Shown piece by piece: positions 40,218 through 50,455 of a stretch of 64,000 nucleotides of DNA. The translations under genes were made by a program, and so were the position numbers. Positions within the stretch are counted from its first letter, which is position 1. Every line of letters begins with the position of its first letter. The notes under the pieces are model-generated. The model was given only the letters and a program-made list of their open reading frames with translations. It made no database searches and had not been told where the DNA came from. This DNA is from Sporothrix humicola (Eukaryota > Ascomycota > Sordariomycetes > Ophiostomatales > Ophiostomataceae): NCBI GenBank assembly GCA_021396245.1, contig WNYE01000033.1, positions 310,001 through 374,000 on the forward strand. The letters are read 5' to 3'.

Positions 40218-41594
40218 TCACGGCCAGATGGTCGTGACAAACGAGTCTACGTACGGGTAGTCGGCAGCCATGCCCATGATGACGCTGTACTCGTCGCGCA
40301 GCAGGTCCGACCCCTCGTTGGCATAGGCCGCGTACCGGCTGAGCTCGTGCCGCCGCAGCGCCACGTTCCACGGGAAGCTCGAAAAGGCCACGCCCATGAA
40401 CGCACTTGCCTTGAACATGACCATGAAATCCACCAAGCCCTGCTGGTCAAAGGTCATGGCCTCGAGGCGGCGGAGGTCGGGGCTTTGAAGGAGGTCTTGT
40501 TTCGTGACGACGTTGACAGAGCGTGTCAGTTTGCGGCCGAGGTACTGTGCAAACATCTGAACGACCGTGCGGTTGCCCGAGGCCACGTACACCGTGCTGA
40601 GCCCCGTGCGCTCAATGTTGCGCAGCTGCTCCTCGAACTGGTCGTGCATGCGCGAGAAGCGCCACTGGTCGGGCGGCCAGGCCCAGATGGCGTCGGACTC
40701 GAGGCGCAGGTGTGCGCCATAGTAGGCGCCGCGGTTGATGGCGACGCCCGGGTCGATGGGCAGCTCGAAGCGCGTGCGCAGCTCGTACAGGACCTTGGCG
40801 GCCAGCTCGCGCGTGTCGTTGCGGAACGACAGGATCTTGCCAAACTCGTGCACGAAGGCGTCGCCGTCGTCGCGCACCGGGTACTCGAGGAACGACTGCT
40901 CCATCTGGATGTGCACCGGCCGGCTCTGGTCCAGCTGTATGTTTTGTTTCTGCAGCCAACCGTCGAAATTCTGACGCCACTCACGTGGGTGCTCAAGGCC
41001 CGTGTCAGGATGGTTCGGCTCGAATTGGTCGCCGCGCAGCGGCAATGGCTGGCCCTGGCGCTGGCTGTAATTGGGCACCTCCTCGACGCGGTCGTAGATT
41101 GTCAGCTGGGGGCAGCCGGCGGTCAGGTCCCTTTTGAAGGTTGCGCGTTCGAGAAGATATTCGAGGGGCATCTCGGTGGTCGTCTCAATGTCCTTGAGGT
41201 CGTCCTTGTTGCGTAGGGCAATGGACGGCACGACGACCGCGCCGCCGCCGTGGATGGCATAGCGGATGCACTTGAGCATCTGGTTGCGCAGCATGCCGAT
41301 GCCGCCGTGCTGGCCCTCGCACGTAAAGACGAGGCCGGGCCGAAAAGGCGTCCGCGAGCATACTTCGCGGATTGGGGCGTAGTCGATGGGGGCCGGGAAC
41401 TCGACGGCTATGGCCTGCTGGACAAAGGCATCCTTGCTGAGCGGATTGAGCGGCGAAGTGGGCAGGACGGAGCCGGTGAGGACGAGGAGGACGGCGTCGC
41501 GGAAGCCAAAGAGGCGGAAGGTCCAGGCGAAGAAGAAGGCACAGGTCAGGGGAAGAATGATCGCCAGACGTTCCCGGACATCCTTGGCGACCAT
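40218..41594 (-). CDS. Type II membrane protein, O-fucosyltransferase-like (CigA-like)
   Basis: This is a single exon of 458 residues from ATG 41594. A short cytosolic N-terminus is followed by a hydrophobic anchor (IILPLTCAFFFAWTFRLFGF, about 12-32), as in Golgi or ER type II proteins. The lumenal part carries the conserved block VFTCEGQHGGIGMLRNQMLKCIRYA near residue 95. Later come HIQMEQSFLEYPV, YYGAHLRLESDA, VYVASGNRTVV and DFMVMFKASAFMGVAFSSFPWNVALRRHELS. The pattern of HLR plus a C-terminal SSFPWN-type loop is reminiscent of GDP-fucose protein O-fucosyltransferases, and fungal relatives are often called CigA-like. Enzymatic activity and sugar donor are not established. I cannot confirm all donor-site residues, so the class is a moderate-confidence call. 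Confidence 0.65.
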   Translation of the reverse strand: MVAKDVRERLAIILPLTCAFFFAWTFRLFGFRDAVLLVLTGSVLPTSPLNPLSKDAFVQQAIAVEFPAPIDYAPIREVCSRTPFRPGLVFTCEGQHGGIGMLRNQMLKCIRYAIHGGGAVVVPSIALRNKDDLKDIETTTEMPLEYLLERATFKRDLTAGCPQLTIYDRVEEVPNYSQRQGQPLPLRGDQFEPNHPDTGLEHPREWRQNFDGWLQKQNIQLDQSRPVHIQMEQSFLEYPVRDDGDAFVHEFGKILSFRNDTRELAAKVLYELRTRFELPIDPGVAINRGAYYGAHLRLESDAIWAWPPDQWRFSRMHDQFEEQLRNIERTGLSTVYVASGNRTVVQMFAQYLGRKLTRSVNVVTKQDLLQSPDLRRLEAMTFDQQGLVDFMVMFKASAFMGVAFSSFPWNVALRRHELSRYAAYANEGSDLLRDEYSVIMGMAADYPYVDSFVTTIWP

Positions 41595-42678
41595 TGTGGG
41601 GGTTGAGAATTAAGGTGAGTGATAAGCGTGACAAGAAAAGCCAAGTGAGCCAAGTGAGCCAAGTGAGCCAAGCGGCGGCCGAGAGAAGACAAGATAAGTC
41701 AAGAAAAGCCAAGGCAAGACAAGGGAAGAAAGAGAGGAAAAGAACGGATAGGATGGAGGCCAAGAGAGCTTGGCCAGCAGCTTGGCGGGTGGGAGAAGTG
41801 AAGAAAGTCAAGAAAAATATGAAAATGAGAGGACAACAAGGGAAGAAACAAAGAAAAGAAGACTGCCCAGAGCCGATGATTTGCAAAACGTGCCAGACGA
41901 TGGAAGAAAGGGGAGGGGAAAGAATAGAAGAGAAGGGAGAAGGATAAAACGAGAGACAGAAAGAGTATGAAGAAGAGAAAGAGAGAGAGAAAGTGACAAA
42001 AACGACCGGGATGCAAGTCAATTGCTACTCCATGATGTGTTGACGGTTGAAAAGAACAACATTAGACGAGGAGGAAAAAAAAAAGGACAAGAAACGAACC
42101 AGAAACAAATGGGAAAAGAAGGAAAAGGGAAAACGCCGACATGGGAATGCGAAAAAAGGGGTACATTCCACGGAGAATAGAAAACAAAACAGGCAAGAGG
42201 CAAGAGCGATGGTACGCTCGACGCTCGCGGGAAAGAGCGATGCAGAACGTAGATGCAAACAAGCAGGTGCAACCGTGAGATGGAGCTCGTGGAGGTCTTG
42301 CTGGATGTGGAGTGCGGGCATGATTGTGCGCGATTGGATTGGTGGGCGCCTGCCATCAGAGAGAGACGGCAAAGAGACGGCGTTTCAGGGGCGTTTCAAC
42401 TGCTCTGGACGCAACGCTCGCGCCCTAGCGCACAGCGGTAGTCCCCTAGCGCAATTCAACTGATAGTGAGACGGTCGGCCATTTAAGCTTAGCACAGGGC
42501 TGTTACGGGCCCTGTCACAGGCGGCACAAACACAAACACGTTTTAGCCGGCAGTCAACGAGTTTGACAAATTTTGTTCATTTTTATTTCTACCTCCTGCT
42601 CCTTCCTCCTTCCACCTCCGGCGGACCTTTCAAACTCAAAACATTCCGATTACACTCCGTCTTCACACTCGAATCATT
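41595..42678. other. Intergenic, 1.1 kb
   Basis: I see no gene. It is purine-rich on the plus strand from about 41690 to 42190, the upstream region of the minus-strand O-fucosyltransferase-like gene. CCCTAGCGCA occurs twice (42423-42432 and 42444-42453). Further right is the 3' region of the beta-lactamase-like gene. Confidence 0.4.
41640..41673 (+). repeat. Four tandem copies of a 9-bp unit (GCCAAGTGA)
   Basis: This perfect array, the last copy degenerate, lies about 50 bp upstream of the O-fucosyltransferase-like start, in its presumed 5' UTR or core promoter. Confidence 0.7.
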
Positions 42679-44529
42679 TCAATTACGACTCCGACGTCTC
42701 TCCATTGCACCGACACGCCGCTTCACGCCCCTCTTCGACGCGTCTCCCGACGATGACGCCGACGACTGCCGCGCCTGCGTCTGGCCAAGCACGCGTGGCG
42801 CCAGCGACACAGCCTTACCGTCGGCGTCAACAGTGAACAAGAACTCATCGAGCGCGACGCCGCCATAGACCAGCTGCGACACAACCTCCCAGGCGACGCA
42901 CTTGGCCGAGAACGGGCCCGGGTCCAGCGGCGCCGGCAGCACCTGGAACGTGGCGCGCCAGCCGGTCGTCTTGTCGCCGGAGGACGACTTGCCAGCCAGG
43001 CCGCTCGGGTACAGGTTCATGACGACCTTTGCGTCGCCGGATGCGCCCTCGAGCTGGCCCAGCAGCCCAAGTACATCGAGGCCGCCGTACGTCCACGCGG
43101 TCACGCTGAGGCCGGGCTGGCTGCTGTCGGCGACAACACTCAAAGTTGAATTTGTCGCCTCGTCCGCGTACTCACCGGCATAGTTGGCGGTGGCCTCGGC
43201 GAGCGCGGCGGCGCGAATCTGCGGGACCCACGTGTTGGCCACAATGTCAGACACAATACGCACGGCGTTGGTGGTGTCGGTGCCGGCGGCCATCACATTG
43301 AACCCGAGGCCGAGCTCGGGCAGCAAAGCGACCATGGACGAGTACAGCCCCAGGTCGCCGGCCTTGGTGTACATCCAGCTGACAGGCGCCCCCGGGCTGT
43401 CGGGCGTCCGCAGAATCTCCCACGGCGCGCCGACGGCCTCGTCCGGGTTGGCCAGGAATGCGTGCGGCTTCATCCAGCGGCGCGTCAGGACGGGGGCCAG
43501 CTGGGCCGACGTGAGCATGGCCGTGCCGACCTTACGCATGTCGTCGAGCGTGCTGTAGAAGCCGCCGGCAGGCGACTCGTCGAGCGCGTCGGCATTCCAC
43601 CAGCTGAACGTGGTGTTGAAGGGAATGTTGCCGTTTGCAGTCACGTCTTCGGGCGGCACGGTGTAGTATGTGCCCGTGAGGTTGAGTGCCTGTACGAGGT
43701 GCTTGTCAAAGAGCTCGGGCATGGTTGAACCGGTCATGTTTTCGAGGGCGTACGCCAGGATCTGGAAGGCGGCGTTGGAGTAGACGGGCGATGTGTAGGA
43801 CGAAAAAACGGGCCGCTGTTGGGGGAAGTCCTCGAAAAAGGCGGTGCGGTTGCAGGGGATCATGAGCCGGTTGTCGCCGCACGTGGAGTGGTTGAAGCCG
43901 CCGTCATTGGGCACGCTTGCCATGTTTAGCAGCGACTGCAGCCCGGCATTGAAGGCTGCGTCGCGGGCAATGCCAGACAGCTGGCTGGCCAGAGACCCGA
44001 CCGTCACGGACGACCAGTCAACCTTGTCCACCGAGTCGGCAACATCACCGTCGGCAGCTGCCAGTGCAGCAAGCTCCGGCACATAGTCGGTAATGGGATC
44101 GTTCCACGAGCGGTCGCCGGCGGCGACAAGAAATACATAGACAGTCCACAGCTTGGATACGCTGCCGAGACGGGCGACGGTGTCCGCCGCAATATTGGTG
44201 ACGCCCACAGTGTGCGTGTCAACAAGGCCGGGCGGGTTGTAGGTGAAGGTGAACAGTGGGTCGCTCGATCCTGACGCCACCGAGTACACCTGGACGGCAA
44301 GAGAGGTCGTGTTGGATTCGTAGGTGCCATACGGAATGAGGCCGTTGGATGCAGCCAGGAGCTGCAGCTCGGTGCTGTTGATGGCGTCCTTGACGTACTG
44401 GCTGCCCACTGTTGCCAGTAGTGATGGGGCTGGCAGGCCGGCGTTGATGACGGGGCATGGCGTGGTGTTGACTGCTGCTTGGACAGAGGCTGCCAGTGCA
44501 GCCAGGCCTAAGGCGGCAAGTGAGGGCAT
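42679..44529 (-). CDS. Secreted beta-lactamase/transpeptidase-like serine hydrolase
   Basis: This is a single exon of 616 residues from ATG 44529, which opens a clear signal peptide (MPSLAALGLAALAASVQAAV). The penicillin-binding-protein fold is shown by the SxxK motif Ser123-Val-Ser-Lys126 in RLGSVSKLWTVYVF, the YxN-type motif Tyr250-Ser-Asn252 in YTSPVYSNAAFQILAYAL, and a late TKAGDLGLYSS segment in the place of the KTG box. Several N-glycosylation sequons (NTT, NST, NHS, NRT, NMT) fit secretion. The last 180 residues form a separate beta-rich domain typical of fungal class C-like hydrolases. The C-terminus is basic. Fungal members hydrolyse esters or amides of unknown natural substrates, and some sit in secondary-metabolite clusters. 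The gene is divergent from a Zn2Cys6 regulator at 45689. Confidence 0.86.
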   Translation of the reverse strand: MPSLAALGLAALAASVQAAVNTTPCPVINAGLPAPSLLATVGSQYVKDAINSTELQLLAASNGLIPYGTYESNTTSLAVQVYSVASGSSDPLFTFTYNPPGLVDTHTVGVTNIAADTVARLGSVSKLWTVYVFLVAAGDRSWNDPITDYVPELAALAAADGDVADSVDKVDWSSVTVGSLASQLSGIARDAAFNAGLQSLLNMASVPNDGGFNHSTCGDNRLMIPCNRTAFFEDFPQQRPVFSSYTSPVYSNAAFQILAYALENMTGSTMPELFDKHLVQALNLTGTYYTVPPEDVTANGNIPFNTTFSWWNADALDESPAGGFYSTLDDMRKVGTAMLTSAQLAPVLTRRWMKPHAFLANPDEAVGAPWEILRTPDSPGAPVSWMYTKAGDLGLYSSMVALLPELGLGFNVMAAGTDTTNAVRIVSDIVANTWVPQIRAAALAEATANYAGEYADEATNSTLSVVADSSQPGLSVTAWTYGGLDVLGLLGQLEGASGDAKVVMNLYPSGLAGKSSSGDKTTGWRATFQVLPAPLDPGPFSAKCVAWEVVSQLVYGGVALDEFLFTVDADGKAVSLAPRVLGQTQARQSSASSSGDASKRGVKRRVGAMERRRSRN

Positions 44530-45688
44530 TGTAGGAGTTGAACAGAAAGCAGACAAAATGATTAAGGTAAGAGATTGTGCAACAAACAAATGAAAAAAAT
44601 AGAAGGCAGAAAAGGACAGTCTGAACGGATGATGATTATCTGAAGTTACTTTGGCATGAGATGGAACAGGAGAGCCAGTCTCTTTTATGTCAAGATCGTG
44701 GAGGCTCCTAGTTTATGCCATGCGTGACCAGGAAGAGCCTCGTCATATTCTTCTTTCCTGACAGACAGTAGTCAAGGATCGGCCATACGCCACTCCGTTT
44801 CTTACATCATGAGCAACTTCAGCTTCAAGCTTGCTGCTACATGATGTCAAATGTCAACACAACACACAGCCCTGTCGTTGACTCCTTTTTTAGTAAATAA
44901 GTACGGAGTATGGAGTGGAACTTTGATTTTGAGCGGGAAATTCCGCCCCACAACGCGAGCTGGCCAACGGCAGTGTGTGTCTGTTCGAAGGAAGGCCTTG
45001 TCTGCAAGGCTGCAGTGAATCTAAGATTAAAATAAGAAATGGAGAAAGAGAAGGGCAGGGTCAACAAAAACCTAGGAACGAGAAAAGACTCTTCAAAGTA
45101 GCTTGGACAGGCGATCGCACTCTTTTGACGGCATCGATATCCATGACAGTACCACGTTGTCAGCACTTTGACAGTAATACCACGAAATCCTTGGAAAAGG
45201 ATTCAGGTCGACACAAGTTCCAGGCTTGAGCTGTGGCTTGGCTGTGTATTACTGTTCAGTTTGGGGGCCGATCTTTTGTCTTTTTTGGGCATTTTGGGGA
45301 GATCGATGCTCCACAATGCGAGCTGGCCAATAATATTACACGGATGGCGGGCTTGTACGGCAGTGCCCCGCTACTGCCCGCCAAACAGCCCTGTCGTCCC
45401 AAGTCAGAGTCCCTGAGTGTCAGAACGTGGGATCGTCTTGTTGCGTGGCTTGATTGCCGCGTTCGCTCAGTCGACTCGTTAATGCTGCCGCCTGGCGCGC
45501 CGGCCAAAGCTTAATTGCTTAATTTGCACGCAACCCGCTCGTGTTCCGGCCGCGAGACATGACAAGAGGGGGAGAAGAGCCACGAGTACGAGACAGACTA
45601 CAGAGAGGGGAAGAAGACAAAGTCACATAGAGTGTGAAGACACGCTAACGACAACGACTACAGTGCCCGCTTGTGCATACCTTACACT
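44530..45688. promoter_or_regulatory. Divergent promoter between the hydrolase and a Zn2Cys6 gene, with a 20-bp repeat
   Basis: There is no gene. The 20-mer CCACAAYGCGAGCTGGCCAA occurs twice in direct orientation, at 44948-44967 and 45311-45330, with one mismatch. Such a long repeat by chance in 1.1 kb is unlikely, so it may be a shared control element or a small duplication. Confidence 0.5.
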
Positions 45689-47518
45689 ATGGCGCCCCAA
45701 GATACAGTAGCGGCAGAAACAACAACAACACCAACAACAGCGCCAACGGCAGGAACGGAAACGGCAGGTGCCAACGTGAAGGCCAAAGGCAGCAGACGAC
45801 TCGGCGGGCGGAAGGACCGGACAGGCTGCATTACCTGCAAGTGAGTCCACCCTACTACTCCTAATGATGGTACCCTTGCGAGCATTGGTCGATGCTAATA
45901 GAACAGGATCCGCCGGGTCAAGTGTGATGAGGACAAGCCGGCATGCAAGCGATGCACGTCGACGGGGCGAAAGTGTGACGGGTATGCACCTGCCGCGGCG
46001 GTGGTGTCTCGCCAGAAGGGGCAGGCACAGCAGGTGCAGGAGGTAGGGCAGGCGCAGAGGACACAAAAGGTCGCTCTACAGCCCCTGAATGGGGCGAGGG
46101 CAAGTAACAATACCCCCCTTTGCATACGCCCACGCCAGTTCGTCGGGGACGGCTTGTCTGTTGCCAACCAACAGGAGCACCTTGCGTTCCAGTTCTTTGC
46201 ACAGACGGGCGCGCTGTCTCTGGCCGGATGCAACGATGTCGACTTTTGGACGCGCATGGTGCCGCAGTGTGCACAGGCGGACGCCGCCATCTACCACGCA
46301 TCTGTGGCCGTGGGGGCTCTGCTGATGCGCCACTCGACCAAGTCGACGACTTCGACTTCGACTTCAGCCTGCCTGACCACACTCGCCATTGAGCGGCAGA
46401 ACCGCGCCATCCAAAGCACCGTCCGCGGCATGGTGTCGCCGATCCGACGGCCCGCCGATGCAGACGCCACGACGTTTATCTTGCTGTTCTGCATCGAGGC
46501 CCTGCAAGGCCGCGAGGTCGAGGCGCTGCAGCTCTTCCAGCACGGCATCCAGGCCTTGGCGCAGCAGGAGACACAACAGTCGAAGCAGTCGACAAGATCC
46601 TCGAGAAACACCGCCCTTGCGGCCCAGCTCGACCGCATCCGCCTGCAGTGCGGCATGTTCAACGCCGGCAGCGCCACGTCATCGTCACCGGCGCGCACCG
46701 AGGCGCTGACCAAACTGCTGGCCAGCCCGCCCGCAACACCGTTTGCCTCGCTCGAGGCGGCGCGCGACGAAATGTCGGACCTGATTACGGCCGTGCAGGT
46801 GATTGTCGCCGCGAGGTGGATTGACATGGATGGAGATACTGACCGGGAAGCATCTCGTGCGCGCAACGCCGTCCAGACTCGGGCCCTTGAAGCCGCCCTG
46901 AATGGCTGGCGCGTCCGCTTCTCTGACCACATTGCCTCGTCACACCACACGGGCATGGACACCGTCATGGCGTCGCTGCTTCGCCTCCGCTACCTGGTCG
47001 CGCGCATCTGGATGGCCGACGCCCCTGGCCAGAGCGAACTTGCGTATGACAACTATGAAGAGGTCTTTGCGGATATTGCAGACGAGGCGGACCGCTGTTT
47101 GGGCGGAGGGAGACTGGGGTCTGTCCCCTTCACGTTCGAAATGGGCCTCATCCCGCCACTGTACTGGGCCCTGCTGAAATGTCGCCGTCCGCAGCTGCGC
47201 CGGCGGCTGTTAGCGCTGCTCCGGGAGGCGCCTGCACAGGAGGGCCTGTGGAGCAGGGACGTTTCTGTCCAGGTGGCCGAGCGGGTTATTGCTTTTGAGG
47301 AGGGTGTGTCGGGGGAGCTATCTCAACACTCGCTTCCCTATCAAGGAGGCCTTGACCTTCTGCCTGCAGAGTCCCAGCGCATCAAGATCGTCCGCATCAA
47401 CTTACGAACGACGCTCGACGACGGCAGACAGGGCGATCATGTCGAGTGCTTCGGGATGCCATTCGGGATGGAAGGCGGGCTGCGTCCAGTCCTGCAGTTT
47501 TTTGCCGTCGCAGAGTGA
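45689..47518 (+). CDS. Zn2Cys6 transcription factor
   Basis: Exons 45689-45840 and 45907-47518 give 587 residues. The 66-bp intron (GTGAGT, GATGCTAAT branch, ACAG) falls inside the zinc cluster, a frequent position in this class. The cysteines are Cys47, Cys50, Cys57, Cys64, Cys67 and Cys74: CITCKIRRVKC, then DEDKPACKRCTSTGRKC. The N-terminus is Thr/Ala-rich. Downstream, the LAFQFFAQTGALSLAG block and the repeated helices (FWTRMVPQCAQADAAIYHASVAVGALLMRH and ALQLFQHGIQAL) match the Fungal_trans_2-type regulators. It is divergent from the beta-lactamase-like gene and 1.16 kb upstream of the CYP53 gene in the same direction. Its likely targets are in this accessory region, but this is inference. 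Confidence 0.9.
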
Positions 47519-48676
47519 CGTGCGTCAGGTGGAACAGGGAATGATCATGAGACAGCGCACTTCCTTGAAAGTACGAAATAAACGCACTCGACTACAACAG
47601 ACAAACCCCGAATGCTCCGAAGACGCGACGGCCGAGCCCACCGCATCCGCATCCACTCCGTTATTTCCCTCGTCGAAATATCTGGGGTCGACACAGATTC
47701 TCCAGAACTTTAAGGAGAAATAACCCCAAACTGCCCGTCCTCGCCGGTGAAAACTCCCGGGCGTGTCTGCCGTCAGAAGGCGGATTCCGGAATCAGATCG
47801 GAATCGGTGGCGGAATCAACTGCCAAGTGGGGCCTTTGGGGCGCCCTGTCCTTTTGGCCGCCCGCGTGGTAGCCCGCCTGGGGCGCTAGCAGACAGGCGT
47901 TCCACTGACAGCTGCCTCTTCTTCAAGACGACTGCTATTTAGGGCCAGCCAGTGCCGCACCTCAATGCCGGTGGCCCAGCACACCAAAACAAGAAACAAG
48001 AGCTTGGAGTCTTAGACTATGCGGGGAGGCGCAGAGAGAAAACAAGGGGAAAAGACGCCCATTGTGTGGGGTGGGATTCCGGCTGAGATGGAGGTTGATG
48101 GAGGGTCGATGGACGCTGGACGCTGGAATTTGCGGGGACGGCACGCTAGCCACAGTGCAGCTCGCTCATTTTCAGTGGATGTGGTTGGCTGCAGGCTGTG
48201 GGTTGACCAAAAGAGCGACTCGTATTCGACGGCGAGACGGCGGGCTCGCAGACAGCTGCAACGTCTAGTGTTGGCAAAAGAGAGCAAAATAGTACTCAAC
48301 GCACCAACAAGCACCAATTGCTCGTCATTCGTCATTCGTCGCTCGCCCTCGTCCTTTCGTGTCGTCTTTTGTCTTTTCGTCTCCATCAATTGCAGGGCTG
48401 ACCTAGTAGCGGCTTCCTTCCTATCCGCACGCGGGACTTGCAGTCGGCAACAGCTCGCATAGGGTGCTGTCTCCATCTGCTCTGCTTAAAAGCCAGCGAC
48501 CATCCTCGCTAATTGACCGCCTTCAGTACCTGCAGTGGACGACATTTACACTCGCACTAGGAACGACGTCACGACACACGACAGACGACACAAGACATAC
48601 AACACACAACACAAGCGTTCCTGTCACACACCCATACCCCTTCCTTTGTCACACACCGCACCCTCTTTATCCTACC
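47519..48676. other. Intergenic, 1.2 kb, upstream of CYP53
   Basis: I see no gene; frames of up to about 150 codons on both strands lack family features. The CGG-rich block at 47783-47817 is listed separately. AC-rich sequence at 48560-48670 looks like the CYP53 leader. Confidence 0.4.
47783..47817. promoter_or_regulatory. Candidate Zn2Cys6 binding block (CGGAATC repeats)
   Basis: The perfect palindrome GATTCCGGAATC (47783-47794) is followed by CGGAATC at 47799-47805 and 47811-47817. This puts three CGGAATC units in 35 bp, one of them as part of the palindrome. It lies about 860 bp upstream of the CYP53 start and 265 bp after the regulator's stop. Inverted and direct CGG triplets are typical targets of Zn2Cys6 factors. 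Confidence 0.45.
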
Positions 48677-50206
48677 ATGACCCTGGTCCAGCACCTGCTG
48701 TCGCCGTATGGCGCCGGCCTGTTGGTGGCGGCCGTCGTCGCATACTATTTGGTGCCTTACTTCTTCACATACAGCGACCTGCGGCGTCTGCCCGGCCCCT
48801 TTGCGGCGCGGTTCTCGGACCTGTGGCTGCTGTCGACGGCCCGCCGCGGCCGGCGCTACGAGATTGTCGACGAGGTGCACAAGAAGCTCGGCCCGGTTGT
48901 GCGCATTGCGCCGAACCACGTCAGCGTCAACGACGACGAGGCGATCCAGGTGATCTACGGCCACGGCAACGGCTACCTCAAGTCGTCGTTCTACGACGCC
49001 TTTGTCAGCATCCGCCGCGGCCTGTTCAACACGCGCGACCGTGCCGAGCACACGCGCAAGCGCAAGGTGGTGTCGCACACGTTCTCGGCCAAGTCGGTGC
49101 TGCAGTTTGAGCCGTACATCCACGAGAACCTGACACTGTTTGTCAAGCAGTGGGACGGCCTCATCAAGAAGGCCAACCGTAGCGACAAGACGGCGCATCT
49201 GGACTGTCTGACCTGGTTCAATTTTCTGGCGTTCGACATGATTGGCGACCTGGCTTTCGGTGCGCCCTTTGGCATGCTCGAGGCCGGTGCCGACGTCGCC
49301 GAGATCCGCTCCAGCCCCGACCAGCCGCCCGTCTACGCGCCTGCGATCGAAATTCTCAACCGCCGCGGCGAGGTGTCGGCCACGCTCGGCTGCCTGCCCG
49401 AGCTCAAGCCCTACGCCAAGTACCTGCCCGATCCCTTTTTCACGCAGGGTCTTGCTGCCGTCGAGAACCTAGCCGGCATTGCCGTCGCCCGTGTCAAGGC
49501 CCGTCTCGACAACCCGCCGTCCGTCGACCGCAAGGATTTGCTGGAGCACCTGATGAGCGGCAAGGACGGCCACGGCAACCTACTGGGCCGCGAAGAGCTG
49601 ACGGCCGAGGCGCTGACTCAGCTGATTGCCGGCAGCGACACGACCTCCAACTCATCCTGTGCCCTGCTGTATCACGTCGTGCGCACGCCTGGTGTCTTGG
49701 CAAAGCTGCAGGCCGAGATTGACGCCGCCGTGCCCGAGGGCATCGACGTGCCGACCTACGACATGGTCAAGGATCTGCCGTACCTCCAGGCTGTCTTGAA
49801 CGAGACCCTGCGCCACCACTCGACGTCCGGCATCGGCCTGCCCCGCCAGATCCCCTACGACGGCGCCGGTCTGCACCTCAACGGCTACTACTTCCCGCCC
49901 GGCACTGTTTTGTCTGTCCCCACGTACTCGGTCCACCACTCTAAGACCATCTGGGGCCCCGACGCCGACGAGTTCCGCCCGGAGCGCTGGGAGTCCGCCA
50001 CGCCGCGCCAGAAGAACGCCTTTATTCCGTTCAGCTATGGTCCGCGCTCGTGTGTCGGCCGCAACGTCGCCGAGATGGAGATGAAGCTGATCATTGCCAC
50101 CTGGGTGCGCCGCTACAAGGTCGAGCTCCTCCAGGACCACATGGACACGCGCGAGGGCTTCCTGCGCAAGCCCCTCGACCTGTTTATCAGCATTGCCCGG
50201 AGGTAG
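48677..50206 (+). CDS. bphA: Cytochrome P450 of the CYP53 family (benzoate 4-hydroxylase)
   Basis: This is a single exon of 509 residues. The start chosen at 48677 opens MTLVQHLLSPYGAGLL and a membrane anchor (residues 10-32); the frame is open further upstream but lacks conservation. P450 landmarks are the I-helix Ala318-Gly-Ser-Asp-Thr-Thr, the ExxR motif Glu376-Thr-Leu-Arg379, and the heme loop FSYGPRSCVG with axial Cys459. CYP53-typical blocks include YGHGNGYLKSSFYDAFVSI, RRGLFNTRDRAEHTRKRK, FDMIGDLAFGAPFGMLEAG and LNRRGEVSATLGC. CYP53 enzymes para-hydroxylate benzoate to 4-hydroxybenzoate at the ER, entering the protocatechuate route, and help detoxify plant aromatic acids. No reductase or ring-cleavage gene is in the window. 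Family is secure; substrate is inferred from family. Confidence 0.92.
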   Translation: MTLVQHLLSPYGAGLLVAAVVAYYLVPYFFTYSDLRRLPGPFAARFSDLWLLSTARRGRRYEIVDEVHKKLGPVVRIAPNHVSVNDDEAIQVIYGHGNGYLKSSFYDAFVSIRRGLFNTRDRAEHTRKRKVVSHTFSAKSVLQFEPYIHENLTLFVKQWDGLIKKANRSDKTAHLDCLTWFNFLAFDMIGDLAFGAPFGMLEAGADVAEIRSSPDQPPVYAPAIEILNRRGEVSATLGCLPELKPYAKYLPDPFFTQGLAAVENLAGIAVARVKARLDNPPSVDRKDLLEHLMSGKDGHGNLLGREELTAEALTQLIAGSDTTSNSSCALLYHVVRTPGVLAKLQAEIDAAVPEGIDVPTYDMVKDLPYLQAVLNETLRHHSTSGIGLPRQIPYDGAGLHLNGYYFPPGTVLSVPTYSVHHSKTIWGPDADEFRPERWESATPRQKNAFIPFSYGPRSCVGRNVAEMEMKLIIATWVRRYKVELLQDHMDTREGFLRKPLDLFISIARR

Positions 50207-50455
50207 GCGAATGGGGGGATTTGACGTGGAGAGAGATAAAGTGACGAGGAGACGTGGAAGGAAGAGGTGACGAAAGACAATCTTGGACTTACAAATTGAT
50301 GATTCATGGTATCCAACATGTACAATTATGAAAAATCGCATTTCTATTGTATCTTTATTTCCTAGGTTCCTTTGGATCTACATTAACAGCATTTAAAACC
50401 ATTCAAAGCATTCAAAATCAAACAAAATAAACTGATGAAAGCACCCCCTAACCTC

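Noticed and set aside
40203..41216. 337-codon plus-strand frame
   Set aside because: Antisense to the O-fucosyltransferase-like gene.
48018..48476. About 150-codon frames on both strands upstream of CYP53
   Set aside because: No conserved features, no splice structure; likely promoter sequence.
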